This document shows, piece by piece, positions 56,358 through 64,000 of a DNA stretch of 64,000 nt (position 1 is the first letter of the stretch; every line of letters starts with the position of its first letter). A model generated the notes under the pieces. The model was not told where the DNA came from. It worked only from the letters and a program-made list of their open reading frames with translations, and did no database searches. This stretch comes from Humulus lupulus (taxonomy: Eukaryota; Streptophyta; Magnoliopsida; Rosales; Cannabaceae): assembly GCF_963169125.1 (NCBI RefSeq), contig NC_084794.1, forward strand, positions 226,297,409 through 226,361,408, given 5' to 3'. The position numbers and the translations under genes are program-made.

Positions 56358-57374
56358 TGTGGCACGGCCAAACAGGTTTCATGTACTCTCGGGAGAGGCC
56401 CGGGCCCAACCAGGGCCTAGCGAACAATGAGCAACCAAACCCTATCGGCTCAGAACATGCCAAGCCCAATAACTAGCGAGTAGCACGAGCATAGTAAGGG
56501 GCCGAAAATGAGATGTAGGCCGGAACCACCTTCCCAAGCGCACCCAATCTCTATCCTTCGTGATTTAGATTATGGTGGTAGACAGCCCATTCCAGGAGGC
56601 GGATCCCATCAAGTGGAATCCAGATGATGTCTCTGGGTCAATCCTCAACATTCTAATTCTCCATCAGGATGTCCTTCGATCCATCATTGCTAGCTGATGT
56701 CCGCCCTGGTAAATGGACATGGGTTTTGGTCAATGAACCTAGACATTGGTAAACGAACTCGGACCATACGTCCGGATGCAACAAGCCTAGTTCTTCCCAC
56801 AACTGACGTGTCCCTGAGAAATCCGACAGTTATTCTCCCAAACTAACATGCACAATGGGATACACACAGAACGTATGATGTTCCTTGGAAATGGTACTGC
56901 CACTACTCTGATAAATCTTGTCCCCAGGATCCCCCTGGTAGCCTATGCGAATCAACCCGTACTAATAGACAAAAGGCAGGGGTAAGGCTTTACTACGCTT
57001 AAACCGGCCTAGTGGGCCTAGATTAACAACATGTATACATGTTGCACTCTTGTATTATAGCTCCATTAGAGAACACTTATGATTATATCCTTATTGGGCC
57101 CAGATTAGTCTGGCCCAAGTTACATGACTGCCTATAAATAGGGTCATTCGTGCACTGTAGCAAGGATCATATTTTCTCTTGTATGCATAAACGATATTGA
57201 AATTGCAGAAAACCTCCATTGTTAAACTCTCTAAAGCTCAATACTAGTGACTCGTGGACTAAGGCTCATTAACGTCCCAACCACGTAAAAACTGTGATCT
57301 TGTTCAATTCTTTGCCTTTCTTTTTAGCTCTTATTTATCAATATATTTATAGTTTTCGAAAAACTTGGTAAATA
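56358..57374 (+). mobile_element. 5' LTR of a Tat-type element, copy B
   Basis: It starts about TGTGGCACGGCC and ends GGTAAATA (CA changed to TA). A TATA box TATAAATA at 57133-57140 follows a GGGCCCAGATTAG block. The PBS-like TTGGTGCTTTTATTGTGAGC lies at 57377-57396, resembling that at 2850-2870. It leads directly into gag at 57435. The left limit is approximate because no TSD could be confirmed. Confidence 0.75.
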
Positions 57375-57434
57375 TTTTGGTGCTTTTATTGTGAGCCTGA
57401 AGAAAGCTTGAACTAATCTTTTTCATCTACGAAG

Positions 57435-59088
57435 ATGGTGAATACCAGACACACTATGTTTGATCCCACTCAGTAGCAGCAACAGGAAAATGGAGAACCA
57501 TTGCAAGACCAGCAACTTTCTCAGGACCAACCAGAGGACGTGCCTTATCACGGGCCTCTGTTCGTTGACTCCCAGAACTTCGGAGAATAGGGTGAGTATG
57601 ATGGCAAATATTATGAGGAAGACATGGAGGGGTATGAAGACCATGAGGCTGAGAATCCCGTCGATCCCGCCGAGGATGACATGAAACCTAAACAAGAAGA
57701 CCTGGAAGTGGTCCGTCTGAGACAACAGGTCCTTGATCAAGAAGCAAGGATGGTGGAACAACAAGAGACCACCCACCAGATGCATGAGTCCCTCATGGCA
57801 CTTCAAGCTTTTATTGTTGCTAAGAGATTTACAGTTAATCCCTCAGCTGTTCCTCCCCCAGGAACTCAGCCACCTGTCCCATCTATAGGGACTGGCACTC
57901 CCAACAATGCTACAACCCCTACTCTTCCTCCGGGACGATCCCCTCATCCAGGAGCCGGTCCTTCTAACCCAGCTCAAGAAAAAGGGAAAGTCAAAGCGAC
58001 TGATCCCATGGAAAAAGTAAACCCCCAAAAGAAGACTTATCCCTCACCATAAACTAGGGTAGACCTAGGGCATTTCCTTAGGAAAGAACAGGTGAATCCT
58101 ATCCCAGGATAGAATCACCCAAACAATCCACAGGGGAAACACTTGCATGGTACTAAGCCCCAGAATGTCCTGAGACAGGACGACCAGGGAAGACGTTTTT
58201 ATCCCAGCGCATCCGTGAACAAGGGTCACAGAGGGTGTAGGCGCGAGGAGGAGCCAAAAGCTATTAGTTTAAGAGATGGCACATCCTACGTAGATTTGCA
58301 AGACGACCTTAATGCTCGAAAGGGGCAGGCCTGAAAAGAAAATATTCACCCTTGAGGAGGCGACTTGAGGAATAACCTCAATGATAGGAGGAATGAAAGA
58401 GTTCCCCTAGATGATGAAATGGCCAGGAAGCTCATGGAGCAGTTGGCCGATCTCAAAAAGGTCACGAACCGCTTGGTCCGAAAGCAAGAAGGCGAAGGTT
58501 CTGACTTAGAAGATTAAGAAAAGGAACCGTGTGCAAAACACATTCTGGACGTTGTCTTACCCAAGGGGTTCAAGATGTCGGACATACTCGCCTACACTAG
58601 AAGCACCGACCCAAGAGATCATCTATCCTGCTACAATCGTTTGATGACTGTAGCCCATGTCTGTGACAACGACAAATGTCTGTGCTTTATTATTACCTTG
58701 GCCGGACCTGCTGAAGAGAGGTGGAATAGGCTCAAGATAGGATCGATCCAATCTTGGTCTGGATTGTAATCAGCTTTCCATAAGCAAGTCGTAGCCGCCC
58801 AGAAACTGGACATGGAGGTTAGTGTGCTGGCCAACATTAAGCAACATCCCACTGAAACCCTTAGAGCTTACATCCAACGCTTAACAGAGGAAGCTTCAAA
58901 GACTAAGGTGGATGATGGACAACGCTTGGTAGCCTTCCATTCCAGAATCAGAGTTGGGTCCCCTCTCTGGGATGACATGCAACGAAGTAAGGCGGCCACC
59001 CTTGAAGGGTGTATATGAAGGGCTCAAGGCTTCATTAATTGGGAAGAAGCTCGAATCCAAGCTTTCAGATGGTAGCTAGCACCCCAAC
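57435..59088 (+). pseudogene. Tat-type gag, broken and interrupted
   Basis: ATG 57435 opens MVNTRHTMFDPTQ and hits TAG at 57474 and again near 57588. The frame continues 57624-58052 with a charged helical segment (VRLRQQVLDQEARMVEQQ) and a Pro/Thr-rich stretch, then further stops. The retrotransposon gag domain is at 58575-59080: MSDILAYTRSTDPRDHLSCY, FIITLAGPAEERWNRLKIGS, VSVLANIKQHPTETLRAYIQ. A Tekay element inserts at 59089 in the middle of the domain's end (FINWEEARIQAFRW). Inactive copy. Confidence 0.85.
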
Positions 59089-61418
59089 TGTAAGTCCCAA
59101 ATTACATAATAAGGCTTAGGGCCTTGATTAGGGGGTTAGGATGGAAATATATGGAATTATATGATTATATGAGTTATTTCTGTGTAATTATGTGATTATG
59201 TGAGTTGTATGATAATATGACTAGATATGCATGTTTAGGGGTATTAAATATGCATGTGCGTCCGTTTTTTATTAGAAAGGAAATTTTCGTAGTTTGGCCT
59301 GCTATGGGAATAATTCTATGTATGTACATATACGTGATATATGCGAGAGACCACATTATTATGTGGGTTTATCTGGGTTACTCGGCACTAGACGATCCTA
59401 GGGAGCAAGTTAGCGAGAAAGTCACAATGAGACCCAATACCCGATTTGGGGCGAGTCAAAGGGTATTATGGGTAATTAATACATTATCGAGTAACAAGAA
59501 TAAGTATTCGAGGATATATTTGGAGTTAGTGAGATTATGAGGGGATATTGGGGACTTTGACCATTTTTCCCTCGGGGACGTTTTTGGTACCCCAAGCCTC
59601 AAGATTAGCTTAATTAAGATTACTTAAGCCTTAAGAAAGAGAAACTAAACACAAAAAACACTTAGCTTCTCCCTCACTCCCAACTGACTCTCTCTCTCTC
59701 AACTTTTGTGTGGAAAATCTTGAGGAAACCAAGGAATTGAAGGCTCGGGTTAGGATTCAGGATTGGTTGTGGCTAGGAAATTATCATTCACAGCAGAGGT
59801 AAAGATTCAATCTCTATTTTAATTGAGTTTTGTTAAGTTTCTTAGTGTTTTTGAGGTGTTCTTGAGCTTTATGGCTCAAGGTTTGAATTTGAGTTTTGGG
59901 TGGAGTTTGGAGTCTGTTGAGTCGGGGTTTTGTTGCTGGTATTATGCTGATATTGCTCTGAGGATTTAATTGTTGTTCTAGGATGGATTTGGGGTGGTTT
60001 TGATTGAGTTTGGCTGGAGAAAAATAGAGGAGTTCTGGGTTCGCAAGGTTAGGTCGCGACCTTGTTCTTGGGGCGTCGCGACCCAATCGAAGCTAGAGCT
60101 AGAGGGGGATTTCTGCTTTGAGGGAGCACCGCGACCCTCTAAGGCAGGTCGTGACCCGTGTCCAGGTTCCAAGCAGGAGGGAGCCTCTGACCTGGGAGGT
60201 GCGTTGTGACCCTTAGGGGCAAGTCGCGGCCCGCCTGGGTTGTTTTAGCCACCATAAGTATTGAGTGACGGGAATTCAAACCTAAGGACTTGGGATCGAT
60301 TCTACTACCCAGTTTAGTAGAATTCGAGGTCCTGAAGGCTAGAACTCGTTCTTGAAGCCTTTATTTTCTTGTTATTGATGGAATCCTGTATTATGATTTT
60401 TGACTAGGTTATCGCTAGGGGCTCGAAACCGGGATCGTACTCAAGGGTCGTCCTTATGTTACATTATACTCGGACTTGAGGTAAGAAAATTGCACCCAAT
60501 ACGTGATATATGTGATGAGGGCTTGGGCTGATTGTTGATTATAGTTGTGAGTAGTGCTCGAGCCCTTGAGAATGTACTTGTTTGAGTTATGATTTCTCTT
60601 GTTGATTAAACATACTTGAATATTCTGTTCCTAATTAAGTGTTATATGATTGTTCGCATAGTTTGCGTAGCTAGGGCTTGGCCCCGTTAGGGAACATGGT
60701 TATTACTATGTTTGCATTTAACTGATGGTCTTATATGATTAACATGTATGCATGCTTGTATTGTTTGAAGTATGCTTATTTGCATCTGTATCTAAATACC
60801 TGGTTCAGGGCTTGACTTATTAGTCACGGGTGGCAATAGCACGATGCACGCTAGTCAAAAGGCTTAGGCCCAATTTAGCAATGTACTATTACATTGGCCG
60901 ACCATATGGTTGTAGAAAAACAAAGCGTTTGGCTAGCTCCATGACTAGTTACTCATAGCTAAGGGCGAGGGCCCCAGGTGACTCTATGGTCACATTGCTA
61001 GGGCATATGGCCCCGAGGTTGACTCTATGGTCAAATAATCAAGGCAGTGGCCCCAGAATGATCCAATGATCATAGTTGGAGAGCTTCAGTGGCAGCGTGT
61101 ACATATGCGGCTGCTCGTCCACCATGGTCGAGGGTATCTCAGAGGAATTAGGACTGTATCCCTTATTTTTCCACTTAGGTCAGCCGGTTGTAACTTTTGA
61201 TGTATATACACCCTTTTAAACATTGTTTGTAATAATTTGGGATCCCATGTATGTATTAAACTCTTTAATGAAAAGTCAACGGTTCCTTGGCCAGAAATTT
61301 TAACCCTAACCCTTGACATTAACCTTAGTTACACATTTATGACCAAATGACTTGATTAACAAGTCTGACACTATTTCAAGTACACATTGTAATGGTCCTG
61401 GATTAGGAGGACGTTATA
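59089..61418 (+). mobile_element. 5' LTR of the right-hand Tekay element
   Basis: TGTAAGTCCCAAATTACATAA to GAGGACGTTATA (CA changed to TA), 2330 bp. It has the GC-rich word patch at 60045-60235 (GTCGCGACC, GTCGCGGCCC), donor-like AGGTAAGAAAATTGCACCC at 60479 and three successive hairpins with different stems at 60978-61073. The acceptor-like GTGGTGCAG block present in sister LTRs is missing between 61073 and 61100. Confidence 0.9.
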
Positions 61419-61421
61419 ATT

Positions 61422-61433
61422 TGGTATTAGAGC
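61422..61433 (+). other. Primer-binding site, tRNA-iMet type
   Basis: TGGTATTAGAGC, one base from the consensus TGGTATCAGAGC, three bases after the LTR end. It fixes the boundary at 61418. Confidence 0.9.
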
Positions 61434-62035
61434 TGCCAAGGTTTAAGGGTTCCTGAAGACTGGCCAGGCATGTACACTCGCCATTAAAGTCAAGCTCGAC
61501 TCAGGGTTCGGTAACTATTTATGTGGCTATGTGTTTAACTACTTAAATATGATATAAATGCCTTATCTACATGCCTGTTTAGGAAGCATGAGATAATCTG
61601 ATAGGGCCTATCCCTTGACTATTGCATGAATGATAAAGAACATGCTTATTAACATTATTACATGGACATGTAGGTAAAGATACACTTATTAGCATTATTA
61701 TTTGCATAAAGGCCAGGAAATGCTTATTAGCATTGTTAACACTAGCAGGGATTAAAGAATATTAGCATTGTTATGCATGTATAAATGTTGGAACATGTTT
61801 ATTTGCAACGTCAATTGCTTATGAATGCCAGAAATGCTTATTAGCATTGTTATTTGCTGATGAATATCAGGAAGTGCTTGTTAGCACCATGATTGAGTAT
61901 ATTACGTGTTGGAATGCTTATTAGCATTGCATTTGTTGTTTGTTTATTTGATCTTGGACCGTCAGGCGACAAGAGGTATAGTTATTACTTACCTAACAGC
62001 TGATTTGATCACTGCATAGTGGGTTAGATATCAGT
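61434..62035 (+). repeat. Tekay leader with ATGCTTATTAGCATTGTTA repeats
   Basis: Non-coding leader. The word GCTTATTAGCATT (or GCTTGTTAGCACC) recurs at about 61647, 61686, 61723, 61837, 61876 and 61917, spaced 36-115 bases. Several copies contain the self-complementary core AATGCTTATTAGCATT. Confidence 0.6.
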
Positions 62036-63080
62036 ATGATCCCTCGAAGGTCAGAGAGGTTGGCTGACCAAGAGATACAGGCCAGGGAAGAGAATGACCA
62101 GGGCCAGGCCCCACCACCAGCTCTAGAAAACTGGTAACAGGTGCCTGCTGGTATGCAAGCCAGATTAGAGAGGCAGGAAGATGAGATTCGCCTCTTGAGA
62201 CACCAAATGGTTCCAGTAGGGAACCCACAACCCGTAGTACCAACAGTAACACAGCTAGAGGTACCATCGGTAGTACAGCCCCAAGCAAGGGGAGATAGAT
62301 GGGAACCCTTGTATGAAAGGTTCAGGAAATAACACCCTCTAGTTTTTGAGGGCAACTCAGATCCACAAAAGGCTGAATAATGGATGACCATGATAAACAC
62401 CATCCTAGATTTCATGAGGTTAGGTGGTAATGAAAGAGTGTCCTATGCCACTTACATGTTTTGGGAGGATGCCCAAATATGGTGGGAGGGAGCAGTAAAC
62501 ACCATGGAATGGGAAGAGTTCAGAACTTTGTTTAACGAGAAGTACTACAACAACGCAATTAAAGATGCGAAGGTTGAAGAGTTCAGCAAATTGCTTCAGG
62601 GTAACATGACAGTGACTGATTATGCCCTGAAGTTTGAAAGATTGGCAAAGTTTGTCGGGGATCTGGTGCCCATTGATGGGACCATAAGAGAGAGGTTTCT
62701 CCAGGGGCTACAACTTATGATAGCTCGGGGTTTTCACATTACTACTGTGCCATGATTGACCACCTATGTACAGGTTGTGGAGAGGGCGCTTACTACTGAG
62801 GGCGCAGAGAACAAGATCTTGGCGTGAGAATGCAGCCATACGGGATTCTAGGAGGCTGGGACCTCCATTTATAGGCTTTGGAAGGGGTGGAGGCCTAAGT
62901 GACCAAAAGAGAAAGACTCCAAATACAGTTTCAGCTCCAGGGCCAGATAGGAGGCCACATGACATACAGATGGGCTGCCAGGGTGGCGGTGAGACCTGGA
63001 AAGCATTCTTAGAGTGTACTCGGTATAGAAGGCGCCATATTGGGTAATGTCGGGCGAAGACCTGCTTTGTTTGCGGCAGT
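62036..63080 (+). pseudogene. Tekay gag, broken
   Basis: ATG 62036 gives MIPRRSERLADQEIQARE. In-frame stops follow at about 62135, 62333, 62378 and 62756. The gag domain lies at 62384-62755: ILDFMRLGGNERVSYATYMF, AQIWWEGAVNTMEWEEFRTL, LLQGNMTVTDYALKFERLA. A one-base frameshift near 62815 moves the basic tail into the frame starting 62766. A stop at 63048 then precedes an intact zinc knuckle, CFVCGSVEHLKKDC (about 63064-63105). Confidence 0.87.
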
Positions 63081-63880
63081 GTGGAGCATTTGAAGAAGGA
63101 CTGCCCGGGAGCTAGAAAGGAAAAGCCCAAAAAGGTGGACAACCTAACGCCAGCTCGGGTGTTCATCTTGACCCAGGAAGAGGCTGAGGCTAGTCCCTTG
63201 GTAGTTATAGGTCAACTTTCTAGCCCTGGAACCCTTTATACTGTTTTGATTGACTCGAGTGCTACGCAGTCTTTTGTTGCTAGTAGGCTTATAGATGGAT
63301 TGTGTAGATCATGTGGCTTTTATCTTGTGGGGTTTGGTACTATGTTGCCTACTAGGGAGTTAGTGGTTTCCAAGAGATGGGTTGGATCACTACCAATTAC
63401 AGTGGATGGCAGAAAATTGTCAGTTGACTTAGTAGAGTTGGTGATGACTGATTTTGATATAATTCTGGGTATGGATTGGATAGAGAAGTATGGGGCAACG
63501 ATAGATTGCAAGAAGAATATGGTAACCTTTGAGCCTGAGGGTGAGGACCTCTTTGTGTTCGTTGGCACTGTGCATGGACCCCGTATATCTATGATATCTG
63601 TACTTAGAACTAGAGACCTATTGCATGGGGGATGCATAGGGTTCTTAACTAGCATGGTGGATATCACTCAAGTTGTGCTAGTGGAACCAGGACAAACCCG
63701 ATTAGTCTGTGAGTTTCTGGATGTATTTCCAGAGGATTTGCCAAGGTTACCTCCGCATAGGGAGATAGAGTTTATGATTGGACTGGCGCTAGGGACAAGG
63801 CCAGTGTCTAGGGCACCATATAGGATGGCTCCAGCTGAGCTGAAGGAACTAAAGGTTCAACTACAGGAGTTACTAGATGG
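63081..63880 (+). pseudogene. Tekay aspartic protease and gag-RT linker
   Basis: Open for 271 codons. Protease motif LYTVLIDSSATQSFVASRLI: the active-site triad reads DSS rather than DSG, so it is probably dead. The second half, LVELVMTDFDIILGMDWIEKYGATIDC, is well preserved, then the linker VCEFLDVFPEDLPRLPPHR and the RT start PVSRAPYRMAPAELKELKVQ. The frame is lost near 63880 by a one-base shift. Confidence 0.85.
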
Positions 63881-64000
63881 GTTTTATCATGCCTAGTTTC
63901 TCAGCATGGGGTGCACCAGTTCTCTTTGTGAGGAAGAAAGATGGTTATCTGAGGATGTGTATCGATTATAGAGAACTAAATAAGTTGACTATCAAGAATA
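63880..64000 (+). pseudogene. Tekay reverse transcriptase, N-terminal fragment
   Basis: In the shifted frame it reads [20 protein letters not shown] then [17 protein letters not shown] to the window end. This is the RT fingers region; the catalytic block is outside. Confidence 0.85.

Larger units (their letters stand above)
59089..64000 (+). mobile_element. Tekay-type chromovirus, 5' part (runs off right edge)
   Basis: It has 5' LTR (59089-61418), PBS (61422-61433), leader, gag (62036-63080), protease (63081-63880) and the start of RT (63880-64000). Protein blocks match those of the minus-strand Tekay element at 3562-17461 (for example RWEPLYERF, MILGMDW-type protease, [10 protein letters not shown]). 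It is inserted in Tat gag sequence; the flank is ccaac and the other side is outside the window. Confidence 0.9.

Noticed and set aside
57423..57806. 127-codon hydrophobic ORF on the minus strand
   Set aside because: Shadow of the plus-strand Tat gag; hydrophobicity arises from the complement of Glu/Gln-rich codons.
62708..63166. 152-codon ORF on the minus strand
   Set aside because: Antisense shadow of the Tekay gag/zinc-knuckle region.

Overview
The window is nuclear DNA of a flowering plant, very probably a eudicot. Almost all of it is nested LTR retrotransposons: Ty3/gypsy chromoviruses of Tekay/Del type, Ty3/gypsy Tat/Retand-type elements and Ty1/copia elements. One ordinary host gene sits at 22409-24211 in an AT-rich island that also carries small inverted-repeat (MITE/foldback) elements. 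The species cannot be fixed from the sequence alone; a rosid is a guess.

Layout. 1-3561: minus-strand Tat/Retand-type element (protease, gag, 5' LTR), inserted in the 3' LTR of the next element. 3562-17461: minus-strand Tekay chromovirus (3' LTR, chromodomain/integrase, RNase H, RT, protease, gag, PBS, 5' LTR), split by three solo LTRs (6886-8702, 8918-10823, 13689-15872), each with its own target-site duplication (TSD). 17488-17880: foldback element. 18083-20368: solo Tekay-type LTR. 20374-27248: host island with a MITE, a 600-aa DUF3475/DUF668 (PSK-simulator-like) gene and a second foldback element. 27249-29699: a copia-like LTR split by a solo copia LTR (27605-29462). 30053-30856: LTR-like remnant. 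31586-31997: foldback element related to the first. 32139-38852: Tat-type solo LTR, spacer, second Tat-type LTR (split by a solo Tekay LTR) joined to an uninterrupted integrase ORF and a 3' region with 64-bp tandem repeats. 38853-41707: Tekay-type 5' LTR and PBS. 42369-52063: copia element with both LTRs and a broken gag-pol, minus strand. 52182-57374: second copy of the LTR/spacer/LTR block, split by a solo copia LTR (53438-55294). 57435-59088: Tat-type gag. 59089-64000: plus-strand Tekay element (5' LTR, PBS, gag, protease, start of RT) running off the window.

The element coding regions are broken by stops and frameshifts; the integrase ORF at 37448-38413 is the only long uninterrupted pol segment. 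Eight solo LTRs show that LTR-LTR recombination has been the main route of element removal. The two LTR/spacer/LTR blocks each preserve the empty site of an insertion found in the other.

The most unusual signal is in the Tekay-type LTRs. Several carry arrays of short hairpins whose stems change sequence but stay complementary. In the best-preserved copies the arrays lie between a conserved splice-donor-like block (AGGTAAGAAAA followed by TGCACCC) and a conserved acceptor-like block (GTGGTGCAG). I know of no description of this arrangement, but I could not search for one.
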